Source of the DNA: Thalassovita litoralis
Lineage (GTDB): Bacteria > Pseudomonadota > Alphaproteobacteria > Rhodobacterales > Rhodobacteraceae
Reading direction: 5' to 3'
NCBI RefSeq assembly: GCF_900182725.1
Contig: NZ_FXTO01000015.1
Span: 20,312-84,311, forward strand
Length of the DNA stretch: 64,000 bases
In this document: positions 33,747 through 44,579 of the stretch, piece by piece
How positions within the stretch are numbered: the stretch's first letter is position 1
Layout of the letters: each line of letters starts with the position of its first letter
Translations under genes and position numbers: made by a program
The notes under the pieces: generated by a model
What the model was told of the DNA's origin: nothing
The model's database searches: none
What the model saw: only the letters and a program-made list of their open reading frames with translations

Positions 33747-35318
33747 ATGCCTGTAGCACAGGAACTGCCAATCGATACCAATGCGTCCGCAATGGATATG
33801 GCGGAAACCATATTCGGCAACGGCGTATCAATTGTCTCAGCGAGTTACACCGGGGCCTCTGCATCTTCAGGCATTTACTCAAACGGTGATACGGTAGCCC
33901 CTGATCTCACGCCCGCAGATAGCGGCGTTATTCTTTCAACCGGGTATGCCAGTTCCATAACAAACAGCAGATGGGACGCCAACAGTTCCAGCCGAACCAC
34001 CGGCAAAATGGGTACAAAAGGGGATAGCGAACTCAGCGAGATTGCCGGGGCCAAAACCTATGACGCCGCGATCTTTGAGGCCAGCTTTGTGCCGGATGGC
34101 TCTACCCTGACAATGCAAGTGACATTCTCATCGGAAGAATATCTGGAATATGTCGGCACCGGCTTTAACGATGTGGTCGGTATATGGGTCAATGGTGAAA
34201 AAGCCGAACTGACGGTTGGCGATGGTGACATCACAATCAACAACATTAACGATCAGTCAAATTCCAACCTCTACATCAATAACCCCGCCTATGCGGAAGT
34301 GGCCAATACCGAGATGGATGGTTTCACCGTCACATTGACACTGAAAGCGCCCGTTATTGCCGGGGCCGAAAACACAATCCGCATCGGGATCGCAGATGCG
34401 GGGGACCAAAGCTATGACAGCAATCTCCTGATCGCCGGGAATTCCATTCAATGTGCGCTGGTTGCAGGCGATGACAATATCTCGATTCAGGCGGATGGCA
34501 CAGCGACCGTCAACCTTCTGGCCAATGACGTATCTACCGCCGGTCCGCTACTGACAATCACCGCAATCAACGGCCAGGCCGTTGTGGCGGGCAGCACCAT
34601 TGCCCTATCGACCGGCGAGATTATCACACTCAACCCTGACGGTACTATCACGCTGGAAGCCGGCAGCGCAGCTGGCACCAATGTATTCACCTATGAAGTC
34701 TCTGATGGGGCAGGTAACACCGATACAGGCTTTGTCACAATCGACACCACGCCTTGTTTCACAGCCGGAACACTGATTGAAACGCCCCATGGCTGGCACC
34801 GCATTGAAACCTTACAACCCGGCGATCTTGTCCTCACAATTGACAATGGCTTGCAACCGCTGCGCTGGATCGGATTCAGTATCCGCAAAGCTCAGGGACA
34901 AGATGCCCCCATCCGTTTCGCCCCTGGTGCATTGGGGGCGATCGACATGGTGGAAGTCTCTCCCAATCATCGGGTACTCTACAGATCGGCCCGGGCTGAG
35001 TTGCTCTTTGGGGAGCCAGAAGTGCTGGTGAAGGCACAAGAACTCGTCAATGGGCACACCATCACCCAGCGAACAGATGGCACGGATGTAACCTATATTC
35101 ATCTGCTTTTTGACAGGCATGAAATTATCAATGCAAACGGGCTCTATAGCGAAAGTTATCATCCCGGTCTGGAAACCCTTGATGCTTTCGATGCAGACAC
35201 CCGGGACGAAGTCCTGCGCCTGATGCCCGGCCTGTCCAAGGCTTCCACGGATGATTACGGCCCGGCAGCTCGCATGTCTTTACGCAAATACGAAATCAAA
35301 ACGCTTCTTGCTGTCTGA
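33747..35318 (+). CDS. Secreted protein with choice-of-anchor L, cadherin-like and Hint domains
   Basis: 523 residues from ATG 33747. No Sec signal. Residues about 15-235 match the choice-of-anchor L pattern (VLSTGYASSITNS, FSSEEYLEYVGTGFNDVVGIWVN, NIRIGIADAGDQSYDSNL-like). Residues 236-330 form a VCBS/cadherin-like domain (VNLLANDVSTAG; FTYEVSDGAGNTDTG). From about 335 a Hedgehog/intein (Hint) domain begins at CFTAGTLIETPHGWHRIETL with the catalytic Cys at its start. Such proteins are common in Rhodobacterales, usually type I secreted; the Hint part may self-cleave. Its function in the envelope is unknown. Confidence 0.8.
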   Translation: MPVAQELPIDTNASAMDMAETIFGNGVSIVSASYTGASASSGIYSNGDTVAPDLTPADSGVILSTGYASSITNSRWDANSSSRTTGKMGTKGDSELSEIAGAKTYDAAIFEASFVPDGSTLTMQVTFSSEEYLEYVGTGFNDVVGIWVNGEKAELTVGDGDITINNINDQSNSNLYINNPAYAEVANTEMDGFTVTLTLKAPVIAGAENTIRIGIADAGDQSYDSNLLIAGNSIQCALVAGDDNISIQADGTATVNLLANDVSTAGPLLTITAINGQAVVAGSTIALSTGEIITLNPDGTITLEAGSAAGTNVFTYEVSDGAGNTDTGFVTIDTTPCFTAGTLIETPHGWHRIETLQPGDLVLTIDNGLQPLRWIGFSIRKAQGQDAPIRFAPGALGAIDMVEVSPNHRVLYRSARAELLFGEPEVLVKAQELVNGHTITQRTDGTDVTYIHLLFDRHEIINANGLYSESYHPGLETLDAFDADTRDEVLRLMPGLSKASTDDYGPAARMSLRKYEIKTLLAV

Positions 35319-35320
35319 GG

Positions 35321-35716
35321 TTAGGCCTTGATGCGCATCAGGCGGCGCAACGCGGCCCGCATTGCCAGACCGACCGAGGCTCCCAGCAGAATGCCCAAAC
35401 CATCGGCCAGCAGATCAAGCGAATCCGCCGAACGCCCGACCAATGGCTGGATAAGCTCGATGAGACCTCCATAGGCCAATAGGAAGAAGCCCGCAGGACG
35501 CAACAGTTGCGGCAACAAACAGGCCGTTGGCCATATCAACGCCGCAAAAGCCAGAATGTGGTAGACTTTATCTATTCCGACGCTGCCTTGTTTGGACCAA
35601 TCCGGCATAGGCATCAGGGTCAGGACAGACACAATTCCGACCAGACATAAAGAAAGAAACAACCAGACGGTTCTGGGGTGCCGCACGAAATTCACCGTGA
35701 CCTCTTTCCATAGCAT
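35321..35716 (-). CDS. VanZ-family small membrane protein
   Basis: 131 residues from ATG 35716, with about four membrane helices. The motif DKVYHILAFAALIWP (helix 2) and YGGLIELIQPLVGRSADSLDLLADGLGILLG (loop with E, Q, D residues and helix 4) are VanZ-like. The family is linked to glycopeptide resistance in Gram-positives and is often beside polysaccharide genes, but its biochemical role is uncertain. It ends 2 bases after the convergent Hint-domain gene. Confidence 0.8.
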   Translation of the reverse strand: MLWKEVTVNFVRHPRTVWLFLSLCLVGIVSVLTLMPMPDWSKQGSVGIDKVYHILAFAALIWPTACLLPQLLRPAGFFLLAYGGLIELIQPLVGRSADSLDLLADGLGILLGASVGLAMRAALRRLMRIKA

Positions 35717-35894
35717 TGCAACTCAGATTGCCTGTCCACAAGACGCTCCGCTGCGCATATTATGCCGAACTGATACCCCCGTCATGGGGGTATCAGCTTT
35801 TATGGTTCAAAGTGGCACATAACAGCCGAATACACAGCCTCACATGCCGGAAAACCCGGCAGCGGTTGTGTCTCGGCGTCAGATCCGAGCAGGG

Positions 35895-37736
35895 TTACTC
35901 ACTGCCGGGCAGGATACGCACACCGCCCTGAGCCGCACTGGAAGCGAACATCGCATAGGCTTTGAGGGCCGTTGAAACCGCACGTTTGCGCGGTGCTGCC
36001 GGTCCCCAGGGCAATGCCCCTTTGGCTCTCCGGCGATCATCCAGAGTGACATTGGCAACAGCCAGATGGATGAAGCGGTTCGGGATATCGATCTCAATCG
36101 TATCGCCGGTTTCGACCAAGGCGATGATCCCCCCTTCGGCGGCTTCCGGGCTAACATGGCCGATCGACAGGCCCGACGTTCCCCCCGAGAATCGTCCATC
36201 GGTCAGCAGGGCGCATTGGGCTCCCAGACCTTTTGATTTCAGATAAGAGGTCGGATAGAGCATCTCTTGCATACCGGGACCGCCTTGAGGCCCCTCATAG
36301 CGGATGATCACAACCTCACCTGCCTGCACCTGACCCGTCAGAATGCCATTCACAGCATCATCTTGAGATTCAAAGACCCGGGCCTTGCCGGTGAACTGGA
36401 GGATTGAATCATCCACCCCGGCAGTTTTCACGATACAGCCGTTTTCTGCCAGATTTCCAAACAGGACCGCCAAACCGCCATCCTTGGAGAAGGCATGATC
36501 CATATCCCGGATCACTCCGGATTGCCGATCAGCATCCAACGCCTTGTAGCGGTTCGTCGTCGAGAAAGCCTGCGTGGTACGTACACCGCCCGGGGCCGCG
36601 CGATAGAACTCTTCTACCTTGGGATCATTGGCCGTTTTAATATCCCATTTTGCAATAGCTGCAGACATCGTATCGCTGTGTACGGTCCGGACATCTCCAT
36701 GCAACAGACCACCCCGATACATTTCCCCCAGAATACCCATGATCCCACCGGCGCGGTGCACATCTTCCATATGCACGTCTTGTTTTGCAGGCGCGACCTT
36801 ACAGAGCACCGGCACCTTGCGTGACAGACGATCAATGTCATTCATGGTGAAGTTCACCTTGCCCTCATAGGCAATCGCCAGAAGGTGCAGCACGGTATTG
36901 GTCGACCCCCCCATTGCGATGTCCAGCGACATGGCATTTTCGAACGCTTCGAATGTGGCGATCTCACGCGGTAGGAACCCCTTTTCCTCACCTTCATAAT
37001 GGCGCTTGGTGATCTCGACAATCTTGCGTCCGGCTTCGAGGAAAAGCTCCTTACGGTCCGCATGGGTTGCCAGCACCGACCCGTTCCCCGGCAGGGCTAG
37101 ACCCAACGCCTCAGCAAGGCAGTTCATCGAATTAGCGGTGAACATCCCCGAGCAAGACCCACAGGTGGGGCACGCATTGGCTTCAAATTCCGCAACCTGC
37201 TCATCGGTGTAACTATCATCAGCCGCCACGACCATCGCGTCAATCAGATCGACCGCTTTTTCCAGATCGTTAATCGTGACCTTACCCGCTTCCATCGGCC
37301 CACCCGATACGAAGATAACCGGGATATTCAGCCGCATCGCCGCCATCATCATACCGGGAGTGATCTTGTCACAGTTGGAGATGCAGACCATGGCATCTGC
37401 GCAATGCGCATTCACCATATATTCCACACTATCCGCGATCAGTTCCCGGGAGGGCAATGAATACAGCATGCCATCATGGCCCATCGCGATCCCGTCATCG
37501 ACAGCAATCGTGTTGAACTCTTTGGCAACGCCCCCGGCCTTCTCAATCTCACGGGCCACCATTTGACCCAGATCTTTCAGATGCACATGACCCGGAACAA
37601 ACTGCGTAAAGCTGTTCACGACTGCGATAATCGGCTTTCCGAAATCGCTGTCGGTCATCCCCGTTGCCCGCCAGAGGCCACGGGCCCCCGCCATGTTGCG
37701 GCCGTGGGTGGATCGCCTGGAACGGTAATGCGGCAT
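35895..37736 (-). CDS. ilvD: Dihydroxy-acid dehydratase
   Basis: 613 residues from ATG 37736. It dehydrates dihydroxy-acids in valine, leucine and isoleucine synthesis using an Fe-S cluster. Visible family motifs are [12 protein letters not shown] and [18 protein letters not shown], with cluster cysteines, then [18 protein letters not shown], and [19 protein letters not shown] at the C-terminal lid. Length is as in Escherichia coli IlvD. No other branched-chain gene is near. It is a complete gene of a normally chromosomal pathway. Confidence 0.95.
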   Translation of the reverse strand: MPHYRSRRSTHGRNMAGARGLWRATGMTDSDFGKPIIAVVNSFTQFVPGHVHLKDLGQMVAREIEKAGGVAKEFNTIAVDDGIAMGHDGMLYSLPSRELIADSVEYMVNAHCADAMVCISNCDKITPGMMMAAMRLNIPVIFVSGGPMEAGKVTINDLEKAVDLIDAMVVAADDSYTDEQVAEFEANACPTCGSCSGMFTANSMNCLAEALGLALPGNGSVLATHADRKELFLEAGRKIVEITKRHYEGEEKGFLPREIATFEAFENAMSLDIAMGGSTNTVLHLLAIAYEGKVNFTMNDIDRLSRKVPVLCKVAPAKQDVHMEDVHRAGGIMGILGEMYRGGLLHGDVRTVHSDTMSAAIAKWDIKTANDPKVEEFYRAAPGGVRTTQAFSTTNRYKALDADRQSGVIRDMDHAFSKDGGLAVLFGNLAENGCIVKTAGVDDSILQFTGKARVFESQDDAVNGILTGQVQAGEVVIIRYEGPQGGPGMQEMLYPTSYLKSKGLGAQCALLTDGRFSGGTSGLSIGHVSPEAAEGGIIALVETGDTIEIDIPNRFIHLAVANVTLDDRRRAKGALPWGPAAPRKRAVSTALKAYAMFASSAAQGGVRILPGSE

Positions 37737-37857
37737 GGTATCTTCCTTCGTGACTATAGGTGGCGCACAGGCCCTGTCCGGCGCAAGGGATATCGCAGTT
37801 TGCCGGGGCTGAACAATGGCTGAACCGTCAATGTTGTGAAAAACAGCCCAAAAGCAA

Positions 37858-37886
37858 AAGGCCCCCGGGGGAAACCGGGGGCCTGC
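37858..37886 (-). terminator. Strong intrinsic terminator of the gmd-fcl-manC operon
   Basis: AGGCCCCCGGG and CCGGGGGCCT-type arms around a GGAAA loop make a very GC-rich stem at 37859-37884, followed on the minus strand by CTTTTGCTTTTGG. It begins about 20 bases after the manC stop codon. Confidence 0.8.
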
Positions 37887-37906
37887 ATCACTGCTACGAA
37901 GCAGAA

Positions 37907-39328
37907 TTAGTTCCGTGAGTAGATGTCTTCGTAGCGAATGATATCATCCTCACCGAGATAGGAACCCGTTTGCACCTCGATCAGGACCATCGGCACTTTG
38001 CCCGGGTTTTCCAACCTGTGCTTAGCCCCGAGAGGAATGTAGACAGATTGATTTTCTGTGACAAGTTGCTCCGTCTCGTCAATCTGCACTCTGGCCGTGC
38101 CTTCCACAACGATCCAATGCTCCGCCCGGTGATGATGCGACTGCAGGGACAGGGCTGCGCCGGGATGCACTACGATGCGCTTCACCTGAAAACGGTTGCC
38201 GATCACCAAACTTTCGAACCAACCCCAAGGACGATGATCCTTCGGGAAAGCCGTCGCCTGTTTGGCCTGCTTGGCCTTGAGCGCTGCAACCGCCTGTTTG
38301 ACATCCTGCGCACGGCTGGCATCCGCCACCAGCACCGCGTCCGGCATCGCAACCGTGATAATATTCTTCAGCCCGATCCCAACCAGTTCCAGCCGCTGAT
38401 CCTCAGAGCGCAGCAAGCTGTCTTCGCAATCCAGAGCTGTCGCATGGCCATGTGTCACCACACCGTGCGCATCCGGATTGGTCTCGCGCCAGACCGCATC
38501 CCAGCCACCGAGATCGGACCAGCCCGCAGCAAAGGGAACAACTGACAGGTTTTCAGCCCGCTCCATCACCGCATAGTCAATCGAGATATCCTCGGCCCGG
38601 CCCCACGGCTCCGGTGCCAGGCGCAGGAAACCCAAATCCGTCTGGGCATCTTCAACGGCCTGACCAACCTGTTTCATGAGATCAGATGCGTGTGCCTGAA
38701 ACGCAGCCAGAATGGCTTTGACCGAAAAGAGGAAAATGCCTGCATTCCACAGGTAAGTTCCGGCCTGCAGCATTTCTTTCGCCCGTGCTGCATCCGGTTT
38801 TTCCACAAAGCGCGACAGTTTCAGCGGACGCGCCTCGCATTCGCCTGGGTTCTCTGCCAGTTCCAGATAGCCATACCCGGTCTCTGCATGGGTCGGGCGA
38901 ATGCCGAATGTTACCAATTGACCAGCCTTGGCGGCGGGCAGGCCTGCGGCGACTGCCGCCCGGAAGGCAGTGGCATCAGGCACAACGTGATCGGAAGGGG
39001 CCACAAGCATCAGCGCATCAGGATTGGTTTTTTCCAGCCAAAGCGCGGCGGCCAGAATAGCCGGGGCCGTATTGCGCCCCTCCGGTTCAATCAAAATTGC
39101 ACCGGGATCAATGCCGACTTCAGTCATCTGTTCAGTGACGATGAAGCGGAAATCTGCATTGGTCAGAACCATTGGGGCTGCGAATTCCGGCCCCGAAAGC
39201 CGTTGTGCGGACGCCTGAAATAGCGACGTCGTTCCCACCAAGGGCGAAAACTGCTTGGGATAGCTCTTACGGGACAGCGGCCAGAGCCGCGTACCGGAAC
39301 CACCGCAAAGGAGAATAGGGGTAATCAT
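37907..39328 (-). CDS. manC: Mannose-1-phosphate guanylyltransferase / mannose-6-phosphate isomerase
   Basis: 473 residues from ATG 39328. The N-terminal nucleotidyltransferase has [21 protein letters not shown] (broken here as [19 protein letters not shown]), [10 protein letters not shown] and the C-terminal cupin part of type II phosphomannose isomerases ([20 protein letters not shown]). It makes GDP-mannose, the precursor of GDP-fucose made by the two genes before it in the operon. Ends in a strong terminator. Complete. Confidence 0.92.
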   Translation of the reverse strand: MITPILLCGGSGTRLWPLSRKSYPKQFSPLVGTTSLFQASAQRLSGPEFAAPMVLTNADFRFIVTEQMTEVGIDPGAILIEPEGRNTAPAILAAALWLEKTNPDALMLVAPSDHVVPDATAFRAAVAAGLPAAKAGQLVTFGIRPTHAETGYGYLELAENPGECEARPLKLSRFVEKPDAARAKEMLQAGTYLWNAGIFLFSVKAILAAFQAHASDLMKQVGQAVEDAQTDLGFLRLAPEPWGRAEDISIDYAVMERAENLSVVPFAAGWSDLGGWDAVWRETNPDAHGVVTHGHATALDCEDSLLRSEDQRLELVGIGLKNIITVAMPDAVLVADASRAQDVKQAVAALKAKQAKQATAFPKDHRPWGWFESLVIGNRFQVKRIVVHPGAALSLQSHHHRAEHWIVVEGTARVQIDETEQLVTENQSVYIPLGAKHRLENPGKVPMVLIEVQTGSYLGEDDIIRYEDIYSRN

Positions 39329-39343
39329 CGAAAGTCCTGTCGT

Positions 39344-40306
39344 CTATTTCGCCCGAAGTGCATCGGGGGCCTGGTTCAAGAACCACTCATACGTTTCCTT
39401 GACCCCGGTTTCGAGGGGGATTGTCGCCTGCCAACCCAAACGCTTGAGACGGCTGACATCCAAAAGCTTACGCGGGGTGCCATCCGGCTTGCTGGTATCG
39501 AAACTGAGCCGGCCTGCAAATCCAGTCACACGGGCGACAGTCTCAGCCAATTCACGGATCGTGACATCTATGCCGGTTCCAACATTGATATGGCTCAGCA
39601 TCGGCTGGGTTTCCTGACTATACTTGACCCGATCCAACCCCATGACAAACAGCGATGCTGCCGCCATGTCATCGACATGCAAAAATTCACGCCGGGGCGT
39701 GCCGCTTCCCCAGATCACCACGTCTTCCTGCCCATCGCGAACAGCCTCATGAAAGCGCCGGATAAGAGCGGGCAGCACATGTGAATTCTCAGGGTGAAAA
39801 TTGTCGCCCGGACCATAAAGATTGGTGGGCATAACCGAACGGTAATCTGTGCCATATTGCCGGTTGTAGCTTTCACAGAGCTTGATCCCGGCAATCTTCG
39901 CAATCGCGTAAGGCTCATTGGTTGGCTCCAACTGTCCGGTCAGCAACGCATCTTCCGCCATCGGCTGTGCTGCCAGCTTGGGATAGATACAGCTAGACCC
40001 CAGTTGCAGTAGTTTCTGAACACCGGCTTTCCAAGCCGCATGGATAACGTTGCACTCCATCATCAGATTTTCATAAATGAACTGAGCCGGATAGCTATTA
40101 TTCGCCAGAATACCCCCAACTTTGGCCGCAGCCAAGATCACCGCATCCGGGCGCACCTCCTGCATGAAGGCCGCAACCGCGCTTTGATCCGTAAGATCAA
40201 GTTCTGCAGAACTGCGCGTAATCAACTCATCCAGACCCTGCGCCTCCAACTGGCGCAGAATGGCACTGCCCACCATGCCACGGTGGCCTGCAACATAAAT
40301 CCGCAT
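39344..40306 (-). CDS. fcl: GDP-L-fucose synthase
   Basis: 320 residues from ATG 40306, which overlaps the gmd stop (ATGA). SDR fold with [16 protein letters not shown] at the NADP site, the catalytic Ser region [11 protein letters not shown] and Y-x3-K in [14 protein letters not shown], plus [19 protein letters not shown], typical of Fcl/WcaG. It epimerises and reduces GDP-4-keto-6-deoxymannose to GDP-L-fucose. Coupled with gmd and manC, it forms a full GDP-fucose route. Confidence 0.93.
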   Translation of the reverse strand: MRIYVAGHRGMVGSAILRQLEAQGLDELITRSSAELDLTDQSAVAAFMQEVRPDAVILAAAKVGGILANNSYPAQFIYENLMMECNVIHAAWKAGVQKLLQLGSSCIYPKLAAQPMAEDALLTGQLEPTNEPYAIAKIAGIKLCESYNRQYGTDYRSVMPTNLYGPGDNFHPENSHVLPALIRRFHEAVRDGQEDVVIWGSGTPRREFLHVDDMAAASLFVMGLDRVKYSQETQPMLSHINVGTGIDVTIRELAETVARVTGFAGRLSFDTSKPDGTPRKLLDVSRLKRLGWQATIPLETGVKETYEWFLNQAPDALRAK

Positions 40307-41430
40307 CAGCCGTTCTCCAAGGACACGGGCAAGTCCAATCCATGTTGTTTCAAGAGCGCATGTCGGCGGGCCGCTTTCAAATCTTCCCTCACCATTTCAG
40401 CGCACATTTGCCGCGCGGTAAGCTCTGGCTCCCAGCCCAGCTTTTCCTTGGCTTTGGTTGCATCTCCAAGCAAGGTTTCGACCTCAGCCGGACGGAAATA
40501 GCGTGGGTCAATCCGCATCACGACATCTCCCGGTTTCACTGCAGGCGCGGCTTCTCCCCTCACGGCTTCCACGACCGCGTTCTCATCCAAGCCTGCGCCC
40601 TCAAACCGAAGTGTCAGCCCAAGCTCAGCGGCCGTCCAGATAATGAACTCCCGCACGGAGTATTGGACCCCGGTGGCAATCACAAAATCTTCCGCCTGCT
40701 CCTGTTGCAGCATCATCCACTGCATACGGACATAATCTTTCGCATGTCCCCAATCACGCAGAGCATCGATATTGCCCATATAGAGACACTCTTCGAGACC
40801 TTGAGCAATATTAGCGAGCCCTCGGGTGATCTTGCGCGTCACGAAGGTCTCCCCACGTCTCGGGCTCTCATGGTTAAAGAGAATGCCGTTGCAGGCATAC
40901 ATCCCGTAGGCCTCGCGGTAATTCACCGTGATCCAATAGGAATAAAGCTTGGCGACGGCATAGGGGCTACGTGGATGGAACGGGGTTCTCTCAGTCTGCG
41001 GAATTTCTTGCACCAGACCATAAAGCTCAGAGGTAGAAGCCTGATAAAAACGTGCCCTCTTCTCAAGTCCCAGAAAACGGATTGCTTCCAGCAGCCGCAG
41101 CGTCCCCATCGCGTCCACATCCGCGGTATACTCAGGAGCTTCGAAACTGACGGCCACATGGGACTGCGCTCCGAGATTATAGACCTCATCCGGCTCGACC
41201 TCACGCAGGATGCGCGTCAGGTTGGAACTGTCCGTCAAATCTCCGTAATGCAGTTTGAGCTTTGGGTCTGGCGTATGCGGATCCTGGTAAATGTGATCAA
41301 TCCTGCCCGTATTGAGCAAAGATGTTCGACGCTTAATCCCATGGACCTCATATCCTTTCTCCAGCAGAAATTCTGCCAGATAAGATCCATCCTGCCCGGT
41401 AATACCGGTGATAAGTGCTCGTTTTGACAT
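40306..41430 (-). CDS. gmd: GDP-mannose 4,6-dehydratase
   Basis: 374 residues from ATG 41430. [20 protein letters not shown] is the NADP motif; [30 protein letters not shown] (Y-x3-K) and [21 protein letters not shown] are Gmd hallmarks. It removes water from GDP-mannose, giving the 4-keto-6-deoxy intermediate for GDP-fucose or GDP-rhamnose. A broken GT2 gene ends only a few bases upstream, showing that this operon once held more genes. Confidence 0.95.
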   Translation of the reverse strand: MSKRALITGITGQDGSYLAEFLLEKGYEVHGIKRRTSLLNTGRIDHIYQDPHTPDPKLKLHYGDLTDSSNLTRILREVEPDEVYNLGAQSHVAVSFEAPEYTADVDAMGTLRLLEAIRFLGLEKRARFYQASTSELYGLVQEIPQTERTPFHPRSPYAVAKLYSYWITVNYREAYGMYACNGILFNHESPRRGETFVTRKITRGLANIAQGLEECLYMGNIDALRDWGHAKDYVRMQWMMLQQEQAEDFVIATGVQYSVREFIIWTAAELGLTLRFEGAGLDENAVVEAVRGEAAPAVKPGDVVMRIDPRYFRPAEVETLLGDATKAKEKLGWEPELTARQMCAEMVREDLKAARRHALLKQHGLDLPVSLENG

Positions 41431-41435
41431 GTGTA

Positions 41436-41778
41436 TTATCCCTTGGGGATGAATTGCCCCAGTTTCGAGGCATTTTTCATGAAGAGGGTACCGACACCAC
41501 CCGCACGATTGCGTCGGATGGCTCGAAAATCTTCGCGGCTTTTCTGGATGAGATTACTCAGGCTACGATTGCTTGCCCCACCCGCGCTTCAACTTGCCAG
41601 GCCGATACGCCCCAGAACGCCAATGTCGTACAATCCGCGATGTATCTTGCGCGGAGACATAATCCAAATCACCGTAAACCCCATCGATATCCACGCCAGT
41701 CTGGCTTTGAACAGACTGCATAGCCTCGCCAATGGTCGCGGCCCGGTTATAGACCGCCGTTACAACAGAAATTTTCAC
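41436..41778 (-). pseudogene. GT2 (WcaA-like) glycosyltransferase with internal deletions
   Basis: It starts correctly with MKISVVTAVYNRAATIGEAM, the GT2 donor-site strand, but after about 28 residues jumps to GVYGDLDYVSAQDTSRIV and RSGAYRPGKLKRGW, which normally lie about 85 residues further on. The frame is then lost; in another frame [18 protein letters not shown] and [11 protein letters not shown] give the expected C-terminal tail, ending at TAA 41436-41438. About 340 bases remain of some 750. The DXD segment and acceptor base are deleted, so it cannot work. Confidence 0.8.
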
Positions 41779-41846
41779 AAAATATCTTTCCGGAGAAAAC
41801 GGAAACTCGAAGCAGTCATATCAAGATTGCTCTTCAGATACGGCGC

Positions 41847-43094
41847 TCAGAAGCTCATGGATGCCGCAACACCAACACTGACCCCGCTGGGAATGTCGGC
41901 ACGGTCGAGATCAAACTCCTGATAAGACAGGCCCCCACGGATTTGCAGTGCGTCTCGTTGCCAAGACAAGCCAACCGAGCCAGTCCAGCCTTCTTCGCGT
42001 GTCGAGGACAAACGGTGCCCACCCCAATTCGCATCATTCACGACCACATATCCCAGCGAATAATCAAGGTTCAGGATCGGGGAAAGCTGCGTAACACCGA
42101 AAACTTCCAGCGAGGTGCCTTCCGTATCGATGGGTGCCCCCATGACAACATCATCATTCGTGTATTGATAGGTGTTGTTGTTATAGGCCGTGTTGGGGCC
42201 GCAATACCCACCAGAGGTCCGCTTGATGCGTGTATCCACATATTCAAGCCCAAGCACGGTAGGCCGACCCGAGATCGCCCCCGTCCATTCCAATCCCGCC
42301 AGATGCATGAAACAGTTTGGAAGACCGCCAGCTTCATCTTCGCCGATGATTTGGCCGTATAGCCTGATCGGGGCAATGGTTTCCGGCAGCTTGTAGGAAA
42401 ATCCGATGCCCGCGAGTTGATCGATATTTGCGGCTGAGCCTTCATTCGTATTGGCAAACAACGCGTCGGTAAAACCCGACCAACCGCTATCGTAACCTGA
42501 GCCACCCCAATGCGCCGTACGAACAAACTCCAGTTCAAGCCCTGCGACAGGGGCCATGGTCAATCGCATACCCATCACCATCGAGTCGTCAGGATTTACG
42601 CTGCTTTCCGTCACGCCGTTGAAAAACTCAAAGGACCACGGCCCCATCCAAGACAAAAACCGTGCGCGAGGAGCCTCATCGGCATCGAGTTTCATGTAAA
42701 CCGAAGCCGTAGGACGTGCATTGGAAGACAGGATCAGCGAGGTGCGTGGCGAATAGGACCAATGCCGATCAACCGCCCCAACGCCAAATGTGGCAATACC
42801 AGCCGTGTATTGGATAAACGATCCATCTAACGTGAGGTCATTTTCATCGTCGAAGTTCAGAACGAAGCGCGATGACATACTGCCGAGGCTATATCCGACG
42901 CCAACCCCTGCTGCCGTTTCAGACAGAGTGCCAAACCGTTCTCGTTGCCCAAGAACTTTGTCCGAACGCAAAACAAGCCAAGCATCTGTGCTCAGCACCC
43001 CTTCTTGGGCATAAACCGTGGAAGCACTCCAAACCGTCAGCAGGGAGATACCCAAAACAGCTGGTAAACCGCCTTTGTTCATGAAACGCGCCAT
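41847..43094 (-). CDS. wzi: Wzi-family capsule assembly outer-membrane protein
   Basis: 415 residues from ATG 43094 (or 411 from ATG 43082). A signal peptide ends at VYAQEG. The rest is a series of amphipathic beta strands ending in SVGVAASMSF with a terminal Phe, as in outer-membrane barrels, and the pattern FGVGAVDRHWSYSPRTSLILSSNARP (in two pieces) and AGLEWTG fits the Wzi family, an 18-strand barrel that anchors capsule to the cell surface. It is upstream of the broken GT2 and gmd genes. Identity moderately sure. Confidence 0.8.
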   Translation of the reverse strand: MARFMNKGGLPAVLGISLLTVWSASTVYAQEGVLSTDAWLVLRSDKVLGQRERFGTLSETAAGVGVGYSLGSMSSRFVLNFDDENDLTLDGSFIQYTAGIATFGVGAVDRHWSYSPRTSLILSSNARPTASVYMKLDADEAPRARFLSWMGPWSFEFFNGVTESSVNPDDSMVMGMRLTMAPVAGLELEFVRTAHWGGSGYDSGWSGFTDALFANTNEGSAANIDQLAGIGFSYKLPETIAPIRLYGQIIGEDEAGGLPNCFMHLAGLEWTGAISGRPTVLGLEYVDTRIKRTSGGYCGPNTAYNNNTYQYTNDDVVMGAPIDTEGTSLEVFGVTQLSPILNLDYSLGYVVVNDANWGGHRLSSTREEGWTGSVGLSWQRDALQIRGGLSYQEFDLDRADIPSGVSVGVAASMSF

Positions 43095-43137
43095 ACTACC
43101 CCCGCTCCTCATGTTTTAATAATGGTACACGCTTGGA

Positions 43138-44056
43138 TTACTTTACGTAAAGCCCTGTCTGGTGCCAGCGCCAGGCATCTGTGATCATTTGGTCAAGCGT
43201 TGACCGTTTCGGCTCCCAACCCAGTTCATCACGCGCCCTGATAGAGCCTGAAACGAGCTTGGTACAATCGCCAGCCCGGCGGGGACCTTCCGTGTATGGC
43301 ACTTCGCGCCCTGTGACACGCGCAGCTGCGTCCATCACCTCTCGAACAGAAAACCCGTCCCCCGTTCCCAAATTGAAAACTCGGCTGCCTTTCCCTGCTT
43401 GCAGCCATTTCAGACCCAGAAGATGCGCCTCAACGAGGTCCATTACGTGCACGTAATCCCGGATGCAGGTTCCATCCGGTGTGTTGTAATCCGTGCCAAA
43501 GATCGTCAGAGCATCACGCCTGCCATCAATAGCATCAAGGATGAGCGGGATTAAATGTGTCTCGGGACGGTGAAACTCACCAACTTCGGCATCTTCATCA
43601 GCACCCGCGACATTAAAATATCGAAAAATGACAGAGTGCAGGCCGTGGCTCGCCCCGAAGTCACGCAACATGTCCTCAATCGCTCGCTTAGACGCCCCAT
43701 AGGCATTGATCGGTTGCTGAAGGCTGGTTTCATTCAGAACGACATTATCCTGTTCACCGTAAGTGGCGCAGGTGGAGGAGAAGACAAAATTCTGGCAGCC
43801 AGCGGCGACAGCGGCTTCAATCAGGTTAAGAGACCCACAAACGTTGTTAAGCCAATATTTACCCGGGTCTGATATGCTTTCCCCAACTTGGGAGAGAGCC
43901 GCAAAATGCATGACAGCAGCAGGTCTGTACCTGTTGAAAACATCCTGAAGACGGGCATTGTCGAGCAAGTCTCCTTGCTCAAAAGGCCCGAATTTTACAG
44001 CATCTTCCCAGCCTGTAAGCAGATTATCGAAAGTGACAGGGACATACCCGCGCTGA
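43138..44056 (-). pseudogene. galE: galE-like UDP-glucose 4-epimerase, N-terminus deleted
   Basis: The open frame reads GYVPVTFDNLLTGWEDAVKF, MHFAALSQVGES, the catalytic INAYGASKRAIED (Y-x3-K) and YNTPDGTCIRDYVHV, all typical of GalE, but the first 25-30 residues with the GGAGYIG NAD-binding loop are missing. At about 44057 the sequence switches to the flippase gene in another frame. A TTG at 43968 allows translation of 276 residues. Without the Rossmann loop, NAD binding and epimerase activity are unlikely. The remaining part is otherwise intact. Confidence 0.8.
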
Positions 44057-44462
44057 AGGCACAGCGGATGTGAAACTCCTTGAGGGAAAAGGCGATGGCC
44101 GAAAAGCCGATACCCAGCACGAAGAGACCAATACCGGCAAAGTGCTGGAGGACCGCCGCAGTAGCTACGACGAGCGCCGCCGCTCCAGCAGAGGTCAGCA
44201 TCATCGCGGCGTAGACCTGTGCGGGAAACCGAACATGATCCTCGCCGGGAGCGAGCACGATATACTGCGTGGTGAAGAACCCCTGCCAGAAGCCGTTCAG
44301 GACCATAACGATGGCAAACCCAATTCCAAACAGCCCGAACTCTTCGAAAACCATCGTCCGCATAAGATAAAAGTTGAACACGAAATTTGTCAGACTACCG
44401 AACGCTTGGGTGACCATTGCGGCCGACATGGCTCTGAGCGTCGTGACGCCGCGATTCAGCAT
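44057..44462 (-). pseudogene. Wzx-type flippase, N-terminal fragment
   Basis: From ATG 44462, MLNRGVTTLRAMSAAMVTQA begins a MATE/polysaccharide-flippase N-terminus with about four helices of the usual 12-14 (NFVFNFYLMRTMVFEEFG; YIVLAPGED). After KEFHIR the frame enters galE DNA out of frame and stops at 43995. About two thirds of the protein is lost. The flippase normally moves lipid-linked repeat units across the membrane. Confidence 0.8.
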
Positions 44463-44575
44463 TTTTCATGCGCCCATTCAACCATGCCTTGACGCAGTGC
44501 GCTCTTTCTCGCATCACTCCCAGCCAATTCATCTCGCAGATACGAACTGATCCAGCTACATTGCATCGCACTCAT
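44456..44575 (-). pseudogene. C-terminal tail of an unidentified gene
   Basis: A frame ending SWISSYLRDELAGSDARKSA and WAHEKC with its TGA overlapping the flippase start (ATGCTGA). The overlap is typical of an operon neighbour, so this is probably the last 40 codons of a glycan gene whose 5' part was removed when IS-like DNA arrived. The family cannot be named. Confidence 0.45.
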
Positions 44576-44579
44576 AAAC

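Noticed and set aside
37859..37884. GC-rich inverted repeat as a possible binding site or IS end
   Set aside because: Position right after manC and the following T-rich stretch make it an ordinary terminator.
40342..41427. 361-codon frame antisense to gmd
   Set aside because: Shadow of the strongly supported gmd gene; no motif of its own.
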